DNA of 64,000 nt from Sporolactobacillus putidus (GCF_014647035.1 NZ_BMOK01000001.1:310001-374000); one strand, 5' to 3'. Positions 36,994-46,178 are shown, counted from the stretch's first letter. Numbers and translations are program-made. Notes: generated by a model not told the origin, from the letters alone.

Positions 36994-37605
36994 TTAGCTT
37001 TCCGAACGGTTAAAAAAAGATTTTTTGTGATTTTCAGCCTTTTTAATTTCCCGGACAATCAGCGCAGAGAGCAGGTCATACCCCGCATTTGAAAAATGCA
37101 GTCCGTCTTCTTGCAACATCGGTCCATAATCCGATTCTTCCAGCATAAAACGATGCAAATCAATCAAGGAACTTTTTGTTTCTACAGCAGCTCGACGGAC
37201 CGCATCGGCGTACAAGGCCACACGGGTGTTCATTCTCTTCCCTTTTTGTTTTTCTTCAATGACCGGGGAAGGGGTGATCAGGATCGCCTTGTCCGGTCCG
37301 CAGGCTTTGGCTATAATAACCACGTTGTCCGCAAACTTCTCTAGAGGAATGCCTTTGTGAAAGGAAGAATCGTTTGCCCCGAATAAAATCGTCACCCGAT
37401 CATAGCTGTGGATCAGAACATCTCTGTCCATTCTCGCGAGTGCCTGTTCCGTGGTCTCTCCGGGTACACCCGCATTGCGCACCAGCCATCCCAGCCCCTT
37501 CTCCAGCCGCCTGGTCAGCGAAGGCTGTTCCCTTTTGCCATCCCAGCCTGCAGTTATACTATCCCCGAAACAGATTAGTCTTTTTTTCAAAGTTACTTCC
37601 CTCAT
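36994..37605 (-). CDS. SGNH/GDSL-family hydrolase
   Basis: The protein of about 203 residues is a small esterase/lipase-type SGNH hydrolase. Block I is ICFGDSITAGWDG with the catalytic Ser near residue 16, Gly is in NAGVPGETTEQAL, Asn in FGANDSSFHKG, and the Asp/His pair in EDGLHFSNAGYDLL. ATG 37605 has AAGGAA 11 bases upstream; TTG 37590 has a better-placed GAGGGAAGT and may be the true start. No signal peptide is seen, so it is likely cytoplasmic. The substrate is unknown. Confidence 0.85.
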   Translation of the reverse strand: MREVTLKKRLICFGDSITAGWDGKREQPSLTRRLEKGLGWLVRNAGVPGETTEQALARMDRDVLIHSYDRVTILFGANDSSFHKGIPLEKFADNVVIIAKACGPDKAILITPSPVIEEKQKGKRMNTRVALYADAVRRAAVETKSSLIDLHRFMLEESDYGPMLQEDGLHFSNAGYDLLSALIVREIKKAENHKKSFFNRSES

Positions 37606-37741
37606 TTCACGATTCGTTCCTTATTGCTGCGGAAAATCCAGGCACAGCTTTTTCATCGATTATTTTACACTTTTCACTGATGATCTCCAATCATCGGGGA
37701 AACGTCTAACCCAATGATGTGTTCCGTGCGCGTCGAATTCT

Positions 37742-37771
37742 TTGAATCTGTTCCCCTTTTCCTTTTATAAT
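37742..37771 (+). promoter_or_regulatory. Sigma-A promoter of the aldo/keto reductase gene
   Basis: TTGAAT (37742-37747) and a perfect TATAAT (37766-37771) are separated by 18 bases; the start codon lies 45 bases downstream. Confidence 0.75.
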
Positions 37772-37815
37772 AAAAAAGGAATGAAATTCTTTTCAGAAAA
37801 CAGAGGCGATTTTCC

Positions 37816-38826
37816 TTGGAAAGAACAACGATTTTGGGAACTGATGTTCAACCGACACGTGTCGCACTCGGAACATGGGCAATCGGAGGATGGATGTGGG
37901 GCGGTTCCGACGACAAAGAATCGATACGTACCATCAGGGAGGCGCTCGACAGCGGAATCAACACGATCGATACGGCTCCGGCCTACGGACAGGGGCACGC
38001 CGAGAAGGTTGTCGGCCAGGCGCTGAAAGAATACGGCAGGCGCAGCGATGTTGTTGTTGCGACAAAGGTCTGCCTGGACTGGGTCGGAACGGACGTCTTC
38101 CGCAATGGTTCCAAAGAGCGGATTCGCAAAGAGATTGATGACTCGCTGGCCAGGCTTGGCACGGATTATATCGATATCTATCAGGTTCACTGGCCGGACC
38201 CGCTTGTCCCCATTGAAGAAACGGCGGAAGCGATGGGCGCGCTGTACAAAGAAGGAAAAATCCGCGCTATAGGGGTCAGCAATTTCACCGCTCGGCAGAT
38301 GGAAGCCTTCCGCAAAGTTGCGCCGATTCACACCGTTCAGCCACCCTATAACCTGTTTGAAAGGGACGTCGAGAGGGATGTGCTGCCTTACAGCTTGGGT
38401 CATGGCATCGTCGCACTGTGTTACGGCAGCTTGTGCAGGGGCCTGCTGAGCGGAAAAATGACGGAAGACCGCCAGTTCACGGGTGACGATCTCCGGCTCG
38501 CCGATCCGAAATTCCAGGCGCCTCATTTCGCACATTACCTTGCCGCCGTTCATGATCTGGAAAAACTCGCGCAGGAACGCTACGGCAAATCCGTGCGTGC
38601 GCTCGCCGTCCGCTGGATTCTTGATCGCACGAAAAATGGCATCGCCCTGTGGGGCGCCCGCCATCCTGACCAGATTGCGGCGGCAGCCGAAGTGGCGGAT
38701 TTTAATCTGGACGATCAGGCATTGAAAGATATTGACAACATTCTTGATAAAAACATTAAGGAACCGATCGGCACCGAGTTTATGGCTCCTCCGACTCGCA
38801 AAGAATATGAGCAACAGCACAGTTGA
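37816..38826 (+). CDS. Aldo/keto reductase
   Basis: The 336-residue NADPH-dependent TIM-barrel oxidoreductase has the complete catalytic tetrad: Asp52, Tyr57 (TIDTAPAYGQG), Lys84 (VATKV) and His125 (QVHWPDP). It resembles the IolS/YccK-type group. Translation begins at TTG 37816, with GAGGCGAT upstream; no ATG lies at the N-terminus. It is a single gene with promoter and terminator. The substrate cannot be predicted. Confidence 0.9.
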   Translation: MERTTILGTDVQPTRVALGTWAIGGWMWGGSDDKESIRTIREALDSGINTIDTAPAYGQGHAEKVVGQALKEYGRRSDVVVATKVCLDWVGTDVFRNGSKERIRKEIDDSLARLGTDYIDIYQVHWPDPLVPIEETAEAMGALYKEGKIRAIGVSNFTARQMEAFRKVAPIHTVQPPYNLFERDVERDVLPYSLGHGIVALCYGSLCRGLLSGKMTEDRQFTGDDLRLADPKFQAPHFAHYLAAVHDLEKLAQERYGKSVRALAVRWILDRTKNGIALWGARHPDQIAAAAEVADFNLDDQALKDIDNILDKNIKEPIGTEFMAPPTRKEYEQQHS

Positions 38827-38866
38827 GGGACTCCCCTTTCGGTAGTTTTCTATCGATGCCACTTTG

Positions 38867-38914
38867 GCCGGTAATGGGTGCTGCCGGGTCAGCGCCCATT
38901 ACCGGCTTTTCTTT
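38867..38914. terminator. Terminator of the aldo/keto reductase gene
   Basis: GCCGGTAATGGGTGCTG and CAGCGCCCATTACCGGC form a 17-bp stem with one mismatch, followed by TTTTCTTTT. Confidence 0.85.
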
Positions 38915-39068
38915 TAGTATTTTATTGACCACTCTTTGAGCCCTTTTCTCTGAAGAAAACGGACCGGTACCGGGCGGCTTTCCGATTCAGATACAGCCGG
39001 CAGTTTTCTTACCACGGACCGTCGCCCATTTTCTAACAACAAGTCATCGAAAGGTTGCGATCTCTGAT

Positions 39069-39974
39069 ATGGAAAAAGAAAGTGCAGCCGTTCAGACGGC
39101 ATTACTGCAAAAGCAACAGCACAAAAAATTAACCGTTCATCAATTTATCTTGCGTTTATTATTAATTATAATCGGTGTCGCACTGGATGCGATTGCTCTC
39201 GAGGCCTTTCTCGTGCCCAACAAAGTGATTGACGGCGGAGTTGTCGGCATATCCATTATGCTTTCTCACCTGTCGGGCCTGCCGATCGGTATTTATTTGC
39301 TCGTCATCAACCTCCCTTTTTTCGTGGTCGGTTACAAACAGATGGGAAAAACGTTTACGATCACCTCAATTTGCGGTGTGACCCTGCTCGCTGTTCTGAC
39401 CACTCTGTTTGGCCAGATTCCGACGTTCACCCATGATCTTTTGCTTGCCGCCGTCTTTGGCGGGGTTATCATGGGAATAGGCGTCGGTCTGATTATCCGA
39501 AACGGCGGTTCTTCAGACGGCACTGAGATTCTCGCCGTGCTCTTTAACGAGAAAACGCCGTTTTCCGTTGGTGAAGTGGTCATGTTTATCAATATCTTCA
39601 TTTTGGGTTCGGCAGGTTTTGTTTTCGGCTGGAACTATGCGATGTACTCATTAATTGCCTACTTTGTCGCGTTTAAAATGATCGATGTAACGACGACAGG
39701 GCTGGAGTCCTCTAAAGCAGTGTGGATTATCAGCGACTATCACGCTGAAATCGGCGATGCGCTGAACGACCGTCTCGGGCGCGGCGTCACCTATCTGAAT
39801 GGCGAGGGTGCCTACACGGGCAACGACAAAAACGTTATTTTCACCGTTATCAGTCGTCTTGAAGAAGCGAAAGTGAAAAGCATTGTCGATTCGATTGACA
39901 GAAGCGCCTTTCTAGCCATAAGCGACATTCATGATGTCAAGGGCGGCCGCTTTAAAAAGCGCAGCATTCATTAA
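39069..39974 (+). CDS. YitT-family membrane protein (DUF161/DUF2179)
   Basis: The 301-residue protein has five to six membrane segments (LLLIIIGVALDAIALEAFLVPNK start; GGVVGISIMLSHLSGLPIG; GIGVGLIIRNGGSSDGTEIL). A cytosolic DUF2179 domain follows, with GRGVTYLNGEGAYTG and AFLAISDIHDVKGG. This is the YitT/YpjC/YqfU/YvjA family, whose function is not established. The ribosome binding site of the ATG at 39069 is weak (AAAGGT at long distance). Convergent with the MFS gene, ending 14 bases from it. Confidence 0.9.
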   Translation: MEKESAAVQTALLQKQQHKKLTVHQFILRLLLIIIGVALDAIALEAFLVPNKVIDGGVVGISIMLSHLSGLPIGIYLLVINLPFFVVGYKQMGKTFTITSICGVTLLAVLTTLFGQIPTFTHDLLLAAVFGGVIMGIGVGLIIRNGGSSDGTEILAVLFNEKTPFSVGEVVMFINIFILGSAGFVFGWNYAMYSLIAYFVAFKMIDVTTTGLESSKAVWIISDYHAEIGDALNDRLGRGVTYLNGEGAYTGNDKNVIFTVISRLEEAKVKSIVDSIDRSAFLAISDIHDVKGGRFKKRSIH

Positions 39975-39988
39975 AGAAAGGGACGGCT

Positions 39989-41230
39989 TTATTTTCCAAT
40001 CCGCGCATTGTTTATCGAAACCGTACCGTGATTCTTTTTCCCTTTTTTCACCAGGAGTGTGGATACGATCACCCATGCGGCATTGATAAACAGAAGCGCA
40101 CTTGTCGAGAAAAAGACGTACTTAATCCCAAACACGGCAGCCATATGCCCGCCGAGCAGCGCGCCGCCCAGCGTGCCGAGAAACTGGGCCGACTGATTGT
40201 AGCCGAACAGCTGGCCGGTGATTACGGACGGTGCCATTTTCTTGACGATGGTATTAATCGATGGCAGAATGCCGGCAATCGCCAGGCCCATCAAAAAGCG
40301 AAGCGTCATTAACTGCCACGGGCTGGAGACAAAAGCCTGGGGAATAAATATAAAACCTATAAAGATCAGCGCGCAAAGCAGGATGCGGCGCGGACCGATC
40401 CTGTCGGACAGCTTGCCAAGAAACGGTGCGGAAATGACACTCGCCAGTCCGGCGGCGGCAACAACGATTCCTGAAATCATTTCAAGATTCCGGGAGGAAG
40501 GCGCAAGAATCTTTACATAAACGGTAATTATCGGCTCAATGGACATATTGGCCAGCTGGACCATGAACGTAGTGATAAACATAGCCACAAACATCCCGGG
40601 ATTCGGAACCATATTCCACACATCGTGAAATGACGGCATTTTTTTCTCCGAACGGACAAACTTTTCTTTGATGAAAATCAAGGATGCCAGAAATGCACAA
40701 AAGAGTAGGACACTTGTATCAATGAAAACCATGCGCATCCCCACGAACTGTGAGAGGAAGCCGCCGATTAGCGGGCCAACCAGGGAACCGCTGATCCCTC
40801 CTGTCGACAGCATGCCGAGTGCCCAGCCCGAGTGGCTCTTCGGAGTCTGGGTCGCAACGAGAATGATAGACGCCGGAATGAACCCGGAAACCGTCCCCAT
40901 AATCATGCGCAGTGCAAACAGTTCATAAACATTGTGCACAAAAGCCATTGAAAATACGACCAGGCTCATGCCCAGTCCGGCCCGAAGCAGCATCGGTTTT
41001 CGTCCATACTTGTCCGCCAGGGAGCCCCAAAGCGGCGACACCAAAGCCGATACAAGGAAGGTTGCACCAAAAACCAGTCCAGCCCACCTTTCGATATCTG
41101 AGGTATTGCGGACCCCGAGCTGCTCAATATAGAGCGGAAGAAAAGGGACAATCTGGCTCATCCCCGCCGCCGTCGCAAACGCGCCGAACCAGCACACGTA
41201 AAGATTTCTTTTCCATAAGGGAAGTGACAC
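39989..41230 (-). CDS. MFS multidrug efflux transporter
   Basis: The 413-residue protein has twelve hydrophobic segments. The loop 2-3 motif A is GSLADKYGRKPML and its second-half counterpart GKLSDRIGPRRILL, typical of drug/H+ antiporters (MdtG/YfmO-like). GTG 41230 is selected because AAGGTG precedes it at 8 bases and the product then begins VSLPLWKRNLYVCWFG, the usual N-terminus; a longer frame exists. It is divergent from a LysR regulator with a palindrome between them, which suggests regulated efflux. Confidence 0.87.
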   Translation of the reverse strand: MSLPLWKRNLYVCWFGAFATAAGMSQIVPFLPLYIEQLGVRNTSDIERWAGLVFGATFLVSALVSPLWGSLADKYGRKPMLLRAGLGMSLVVFSMAFVHNVYELFALRMIMGTVSGFIPASIILVATQTPKSHSGWALGMLSTGGISGSLVGPLIGGFLSQFVGMRMVFIDTSVLLFCAFLASLIFIKEKFVRSEKKMPSFHDVWNMVPNPGMFVAMFITTFMVQLANMSIEPIITVYVKILAPSSRNLEMISGIVVAAAGLASVISAPFLGKLSDRIGPRRILLCALIFIGFIFIPQAFVSSPWQLMTLRFLMGLAIAGILPSINTIVKKMAPSVITGQLFGYNQSAQFLGTLGGALLGGHMAAVFGIKYVFFSTSALLFINAAWVIVSTLLVKKGKKNHGTVSINNARIGK

Positions 41231-41418
41231 GAAAAAACACCTTGCTTCTTTTTTCTTAAGCTTTGTTAAATAACTTTGCAGATTTTTTAACATAGCCTTT
41301 TTTAAAATCCAGCGACAGAGTGAAACAGCGCCCGTCAAAGAAGGAGGGACACTTTTTACACAGTCTTAATAATAGACACAATTGCTTATTTAAACCAATA
41401 TATATATTATAATAAAAG

Positions 41419-41436
41419 TATAGGCTATAGCCTATA
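41419..41436. promoter_or_regulatory. 18-bp palindrome between MFS and LysR genes
   Basis: TATAGGCTATAGCCTATA is perfectly self-complementary. A minus-strand TATAAT (41406-41411) lies just beside it, so the palindrome occupies the -35 region for the MFS gene. It is the best candidate for the LysR-type regulator site. Confidence 0.6.
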
Positions 41437-41491
41437 TAAAGCGGCCGTGAAATGAACCTGTATCAATTTCAGCCAGATGGAAGGATGCATA

Positions 41492-42376
41492 ATGGAACTG
41501 CTTCAGCTTAAATATTTTCAGACTGTTGCCCGCCTGGAACACATGACGCATGCTGCTAGAGAGCTGGCCATTGCGCAGCCATCTCTGAGTCAGACGATTA
41601 AGCGCCTTGAGAGTGAAATCGGCGTCCCCCTTTTCGACCGAAAAGGGCGCCGAATAAAATTGAACGGTTACGGAAAACTGTTTTTGAAAAAGGTGGAAAC
41701 AGCCCTGTCCATTCTGCAGGAGGGCAAACGGGAAGTGTCCAACCTTGCGCAAGTAAAGAATGACCGTATCGCCCTTGCTGTCATGAGAACGCCGATTATT
41801 CCTGATCTACTCAGCAGTTTTCGGAAAAAACATCCCCTTGTCCGATTCCGGGTCAAACAGATTTCCCGGGACAACGTCAACAGACAGCTGGAGGCCGGAG
41901 ATATCGACGTCTGCATCACACCTTACCCCCGCGAACGAGAAAGTCATTTCAATTGGCAGGAACTGATGACTGACGAGATTTATCTTGTCGTGCCGAAATC
42001 ACACCCTCTTGCCTCAGAGAAAAACGTCAGCCTCAGGGAAATTGCTCATGAACCCTTCATTTTAAAAGCAGGAGGAGCATTCCGCGAAACAACGGATGCC
42101 TGTTGCAGAATGGCCGGTTTTCAGCCGGACATTGCATTTGAAGTCGATGATTCACTCTCGATCCGCGGTCTCGTCAGAGAAGGACTGGGTGTGGCCTTTT
42201 TTTCTTCGCTAACCTTGCGGACAATTACGGATTCAACCATCGTTCCGCTAAGAATCAGTCAGCCGCATTGTTTCCGCACCATCAGTCTGGTCTGGAATGA
42301 AGACCGTTATCATTCACCGATTGCAGTGGAATTCCAGCAATTCGTCACCCGGTATTTTGCCGACCTGAATCTCTAA
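41492..42376 (+). CDS. LysR-family transcriptional regulator
   Basis: The 294-residue protein has the LysR winged helix-turn-helix at its N-terminus (MELLQLKYFQTVARLEHMTH; AQPSLSQTIKRLESEIGVPLF) and an effector domain with VPKSHPLA and VREGLGVAFF. ATG 41492 is preceded by GGAAGGATG. It probably regulates the divergent MFS transporter through the 18-bp palindrome. The inducer is unknown. Confidence 0.9.
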   Translation: MELLQLKYFQTVARLEHMTHAARELAIAQPSLSQTIKRLESEIGVPLFDRKGRRIKLNGYGKLFLKKVETALSILQEGKREVSNLAQVKNDRIALAVMRTPIIPDLLSSFRKKHPLVRFRVKQISRDNVNRQLEAGDIDVCITPYPRERESHFNWQELMTDEIYLVVPKSHPLASEKNVSLREIAHEPFILKAGGAFRETTDACCRMAGFQPDIAFEVDDSLSIRGLVREGLGVAFFSSLTLRTITDSTIVPLRISQPHCFRTISLVWNEDRYHSPIAVEFQQFVTRYFADLNL

Positions 42377-42385
42377 TGATCAATG

Positions 42386-42418
42386 CTGCTGTGAACCGGT
42401 GCGGCATTTTTCTTTTAC
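42386..42418 (+). terminator. Terminator of the LysR gene
   Basis: AATGCTGC and GCGGCATT pair (one G-T pair) and are followed by TTTTCTTTT. Confidence 0.6.
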
Positions 42419-42439
42419 TAAATTCTTATTTGTATAAAC

Positions 42440-43144
42440 TTAAACTGCCTGATTCCGCCCCTGCGCCTGTGCCGCCTTTTTTTGGCTTCTCCACCCCGAG
42501 TACAGAACGGCCGCGATAATCAAGGTTACGACGGGCCACTCTATCCAGTTCTCCAGATCGCCAAGCAGATCGCTTACGGCCGGCTCGGCAAACAGCATCC
42601 GTCCTGCAGTCAGTGCAAGGATGGCCGCGCCTAAAAAAATAATCCAGTGAAACCGGTTAATCAGCGCCAGGATGATCGCGCTTCCGCCCATTAAAAGCGG
42701 CACACTGATCAGCAATCCGAAAATAACGAGAAGCGGATCACTCTGGGCAGCCCCCGCAACGGCAAGCACGTTATCCAGTCCCATCAGCGCGTCGGCAACG
42801 ATAATTGTCCGGACGGCTGCCCAGATGCTCGTTTGCGCCCTGATCTTCTTCCCATTCCCCTTGCCACCATCCGGACGGAGGAGGCGACAGGCAATCCAAA
42901 TCAGCACCAGGCCTCCCGCCAAATGAAGACCGGGAACCATCAGCAGATAGACGACAATCAGGGTGCACAGCGCACGCAGCGCAACGGCCCCTGCCGTTCC
43001 GTAAAGGATTGCACGCGAACGCTGGCGAGCGGGGAGCCGGCGGGCGGCCATGGCGATCACAATCGCATTATCTCCAGCAAGGAATAAGTCGATCCCGACA
43101 ATAATGACGAGAGAATACCAGAATTCCGGCGAAAAAAATTCCAT
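42440..43144 (-). CDS. TerC-family membrane protein, probable Mn2+ exporter
   Basis: The 234-residue protein has about seven membrane segments with the family signatures GIDLFLAGDNAIVIAMAARRLP and ADALMGLDNVLAVAGAA; the Asp/Asn residues of both are the proposed metal ligands. It corresponds to the YceF/YkoY group, which exports Mn2+ in support of secreted metalloenzymes. The yybP-ykoY riboswitch in its leader supports manganese. AGGAGGT lies 12 bases before ATG 43144, a slightly long spacing. Confidence 0.88.
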   Translation of the reverse strand: MEFFSPEFWYSLVIIVGIDLFLAGDNAIVIAMAARRLPARQRSRAILYGTAGAVALRALCTLIVVYLLMVPGLHLAGGLVLIWIACRLLRPDGGKGNGKKIRAQTSIWAAVRTIIVADALMGLDNVLAVAGAAQSDPLLVIFGLLISVPLLMGGSAIILALINRFHWIIFLGAAILALTAGRMLFAEPAVSDLLGDLENWIEWPVVTLIIAAVLYSGWRSQKKAAQAQGRNQAV

Positions 43145-43273
43145 AGATAAACGGACCTCCTGTAATGTTGCCTTGATAACTGAGATGAAGAAGCGGGTTA
43201 TCGGACCTCCCTCAAGAGGACACCAATAAATCGGCCGCGCACGTGCTGGCAATGTGCTGTTTTTTTCTCAATA

Positions 43274-43312
43274 AAAAGACAGCCGCTCCAACGTCTGATG
43301 GAAAGGCTGTCT
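43274..43312 (-). terminator. Second leader terminator before the TerC gene
   Basis: On the minus strand AGACAGCC and GGCTGTCT form a stem followed by TTTTTATT. It lies downstream of the riboswitch terminator, still ahead of the gene. Confidence 0.75.
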
Positions 43313-43317
43313 GCATT

Positions 43318-43356
43318 AAAAAACCTTTGCCCTTTTCATCCGTTCGAGGCAAAGGT
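43318..43356 (-). terminator. Riboswitch expression-platform terminator
   Basis: On the minus strand ACCTTTGCC and GGCAAAGGT form a perfect 9-bp stem followed by TTTTTT. Its 5' arm is part of the aptamer's closing strand GAGACCTTTGCC, so metal binding and termination exclude each other. Confidence 0.85.
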
Positions 43357-43440
43357 CTCGCCAGCAGCGTCACCGCTGCCAGGGAAGGCCGGGGATACTC
43401 CCGTAATGACGGCGCTTCTCTGTAGGCTACTCCCCTTTTA
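43346..43440 (-). promoter_or_regulatory. yybP-ykoY manganese riboswitch
   Basis: On the minus strand the region starts AAAGGGGAGTAGCCT and ends GGCGAGACCTTTGCC, the two conserved strands of the yybP-ykoY aptamer; CGCCGTCATTACGG and CCGGCCTTCCC lie between. Mn2+ binding should sequester ACCTTTGCC from the terminator and switch the TerC gene on. Confidence 0.92.
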
Positions 43441-43466
43441 AGAGAGCTAATTTGCTTGTTAAATTG

Positions 43467-43495
43467 ATTGTATAATAGACTCCCCGTTGTGTCAA
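43467..43495 (-). promoter_or_regulatory. Sigma-A promoter of the riboswitch-TerC unit
   Basis: On the minus strand TTGACA (43490-43495) and TACAAT (43467-43472) are spaced 17 bases. It starts directly after the liaR stop codon. Confidence 0.8.
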
Positions 43496-43503
43496 TAAAA
43501 CCA

Positions 43504-44148
43504 TCAGTTCTTTTCATTCGGAAGAAGATGATTCTTATAGGCATAAATGGCTGCCTGAGTGCGATCGGAGACCCCCAGTTTCCCGAAGATGCTGCTGACA
43601 TGTGTCTTGACCGTTTTAATTCCAATAAACAACGTTTCGCCGATTTCGGCATTGCTTTTTCCGGACGCAATCAGGCTCAGGACCTCGCGCTCCCTTTCTG
43701 TCAGCTGTTCGAACGGCCGCGGCTCTTTGTGCAGACCCGCAACGAGCTTCTGCGCCACTTTCCCGTCAATGACCGTACCGCCTCCCTGAGCCTTGCGGAT
43801 GGCTTGTATAATTTCTTCTGCAGACGCGGTTTTTAAAAGATAGCTTATGGCTCCTGCTTCTATGGCCGGAAATACTTGCGCGTCATCGTAGAAACTGGTC
43901 AGAATAATAATTTTCCGCCTGGGGTCTCTCGCCAAAATGTTCTTCGTCGCTTCAATCCCATCTCCATTTTCCATGATCAGGTCCATCAGAATGATTTCGG
44001 GCGCGAGCTTTTTATCCAGCAGGACAGCCTCTTTCCCGCCGGATGCCTCACCGACAACGTCAATGTCGCTCTCGGTCGACAGAAAGGCCTTCAGTCCCTT
44101 TCTTACCATATCATGATCATCGACAATCATCACCCGGATTTTATTCAT
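43504..44148 (-). CDS. liaR: LiaR/VraR-type response regulator
   Basis: The 214-residue NarL-family regulator has a receiver domain (RVMIVDDHDMVRKGL; phosphoacceptor Asp in ILMDLIMENGDG) and a C-terminal LuxR-type helix-turn-helix (LTEREREVLSLIASGKSNAEIG..KTVKTHVSSIFGKLGV). It would activate envelope stress genes when phosphorylated by LiaS. ATG 44148 overlaps the kinase gene by 8 bases. Confidence 0.9.
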   Translation of the reverse strand: MNKIRVMIVDDHDMVRKGLKAFLSTESDIDVVGEASGGKEAVLLDKKLAPEIILMDLIMENGDGIEATKNILARDPRRKIIILTSFYDDAQVFPAIEAGAISYLLKTASAEEIIQAIRKAQGGGTVIDGKVAQKLVAGLHKEPRPFEQLTEREREVLSLIASGKSNAEIGETLFIGIKTVKTHVSSIFGKLGVSDRTQAAIYAYKNHLLPNEKN

Positions 44149-45184
44149 CTTCGCTAACCCTCTCTTCTTGTATCGGGACACGGATATGAATGGATGTTCC
44201 CTCTCCTTCTTGTGTCGTCAATACAAAGTGTCCGCCAATTTCCGCTGTCCGCTCGCGCATGGTCTTCAGTCCGTAGGATGCAACCTTCTCTTTCGCCGGA
44301 TTAAAACCGCGGCCATTATCAAATATGTTCAGAACAACGGATTGTTCCTTCACATAGAGCGCCAGTCTGACTTTCGTCGCCTCCGAATGTCTCAGAGCAT
44401 TGGAAAGGGCTTCCTGGCTGAGCAGGAACAGATGATTTTCAATCCCTTTCGACAAGCCGGGGATCGGATCGACCGAAACTTCGAATTGAATCGGTGTCTT
44501 GCCGTCAAGCTCATGGATCAGACGCTCAAGTCCTCTATCAAGCGACTCGCCGCTCAAACGAACCGGGCGCAGGTGAAGCAGCAGTGCGCGCATCTCGCCC
44601 TGCGCCTTCCCGGCAATATCCGATACGTCCGCAATATTTTCTGCAGCTTTCTTCGGATTGGTAAATATCGTTTTTTCCGCGGCCGATGCAAGCATGGCCA
44701 GGGCGAACAGCTGCTGGCTCACCGCATCGTGCAGATCCCTTGCGATCCGCTGCCTTTCCTCGGTCACCGCCGCATTTTTGACCTTCGCATTGATCTCGAC
44801 ATTTTCATCTGCGAGTTTCTGCAAGAATTTCACCTGTGTGTCGATCTTATCCGCCAGCTCATTCAGCGACTGTTCCACCTGCGAAATCGTTCCCTCGTTC
44901 TCCGTTTTTATCCGAGCGGATAGTTTCCCGGATGAGAGCGTCCGGATAAACAGATCCATGTTCTCCATCCGGTTTTTGATCAGGCGGTAATCCTTTGTAA
45001 ACAGCCTTGTTCCTGTAAACAGATTGGCAAAAAAGCTTAGGAAAAACGCCAATGTACTGATCAGCAGTGCGTGAGGATCCGGAATATAGAAAAAGAACAG
45101 CTGCATCATTCCGAAAAGCAGCACAGAAGAGAAAAAGCTCGACGTCGCCTGAATTTTAAACGTTCGGATTCGATAGTTGGACAT
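44141..45184 (-). CDS. liaS: LiaS/VraS-type sensor histidine kinase
   Basis: The kinase of about 347 residues has two closely spaced N-terminal membrane segments, a HAMP-like linker and coiled coil. The HisKA_3 phosphoacceptor is in EERQRIARDLHDAVSQQLFALAM, and the ATPase domain has LSNALRHSEATKV and DNGRGF. This is the intramembrane-sensing type that detects cell wall antibiotic damage. ATG 45184 is favoured (AGGTG 8 bases upstream); starts at 45190 and 45193 are alternatives. It overlaps or abuts liaF. Confidence 0.9.
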   Translation of the reverse strand: MSNYRIRTFKIQATSSFFSSVLLFGMMQLFFFYIPDPHALLISTLAFFLSFFANLFTGTRLFTKDYRLIKNRMENMDLFIRTLSSGKLSARIKTENEGTISQVEQSLNELADKIDTQVKFLQKLADENVEINAKVKNAAVTEERQRIARDLHDAVSQQLFALAMLASAAEKTIFTNPKKAAENIADVSDIAGKAQGEMRALLLHLRPVRLSGESLDRGLERLIHELDGKTPIQFEVSVDPIPGLSKGIENHLFLLSQEALSNALRHSEATKVRLALYVKEQSVVLNIFDNGRGFNPAKEKVASYGLKTMRERTAEIGGHFVLTTQEGEGTSIHIRVPIQEERVSEDE

Positions 45185-45189
45185 CGGCA

Positions 45190-45990
45190 TCACACCTGAC
45201 TGATCGTCAAGTCGATCACTTGAAAATCAAATTTAAAATCAATCTTCCGGACCGTCTGATCGTAATTGATCGTTTGATAATCGATATTTTTCAGAATCCC
45301 GCTGTGCTCTTCACCCGCTATTCTAACATCGCCGACTGTCGCTTTGACACTGACCCGAAAAGGGACGTCATCAGGAATGGTGATCTTGATGTCTCCGACC
45401 CAGCCTGATAGCGTTATCGGGATGGTTTCTTCGGGAATAAATGCTTTTGTAAAATCAAAATTATAGTTTACAATTTTTACCCGCTCATTGATCGGCCTGA
45501 CCGTCCAGTTTTCCTCTTTATACGACGCATCGTGGATAAATTTAAATGACGTGCCCGGTCGATCTTCCCCGAATGGTTTTTCCTCGTCGTCATCCAAAAT
45601 GACATTCACCCGGCGTTTTTTATTTTTGTTTTTACGTTTCCTGTTCACCATCATCCCTGGTCCTTCGAACAGAAGCGTAAGCCCGAAATAGATGATCAGG
45701 TAAGGCCACAGTTTCCAAAAATCCTGCCATTGAAAGGAAACCTTCCCCCAATCGCCCGCCAGAATCAGGCCACCGTAAATCAGAAAGAAAAGCCCCCAGA
45801 AAAAACCCGGCCTTTTTCGATGCACGAGCGGCACGATAATCAGCAGCATGCCTAATAGAATGAATAGATAGGGTAAAATTCCGACGGGCATCGACATTAT
45901 TCCCGGGGAAATCATATTAAGACTATCAAGAAGCCAGTAACATCCCAGCAAAATTACCATTAAGGCGATTAAAACTTTACCAAACGGCAT
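45190..45990 (-). CDS. liaF: LiaF/VraT-type membrane regulator
   Basis: The 266-residue protein has about four N-terminal membrane segments and a basic linker (RKRKNKNKKRR). Its C-terminal cell-wall-active domain shows GWVGDIKITIPDDVPFRVSVKATVGDVRI. LiaF inhibits LiaS in unstressed cells. AAAGGATTGAG precedes the ATG. It heads liaF-liaS-liaR. Confidence 0.9.
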   Translation of the reverse strand: MPFGKVLIALMVILLGCYWLLDSLNMISPGIMSMPVGILPYLFILLGMLLIIVPLVHRKRPGFFWGLFFLIYGGLILAGDWGKVSFQWQDFWKLWPYLIIYFGLTLLFEGPGMMVNRKRKNKNKKRRVNVILDDDEEKPFGEDRPGTSFKFIHDASYKEENWTVRPINERVKIVNYNFDFTKAFIPEETIPITLSGWVGDIKITIPDDVPFRVSVKATVGDVRIAGEEHSGILKNIDYQTINYDQTVRKIDFKFDFQVIDLTISQV

Positions 45991-46178
45991 TCAGCTCAAT
46001 CCTTTCAGTTAGGAAACCTCTATTCCTACTATACAGAGAGCCATTACACATTTCTATAGACTGAATACGTTTTTTTTCTCCGTCTTGAGACGGATTATAA
46101 GCGGCGGGATTCATCCCGTTGCTCTGCCGTGATGCAATGGGCATCATTCGATCCCGAATCCGACGGGCGGACGCCCTT

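Noticed and set aside
46078-46119. Inverted repeats CCGTCT/AGACGG and CGGGAT/ATCCCG between ecsB and liaF as terminators
   Set aside because: No T run follows either on the minus strand; they could be operator sites for LiaR, but no known motif matches.
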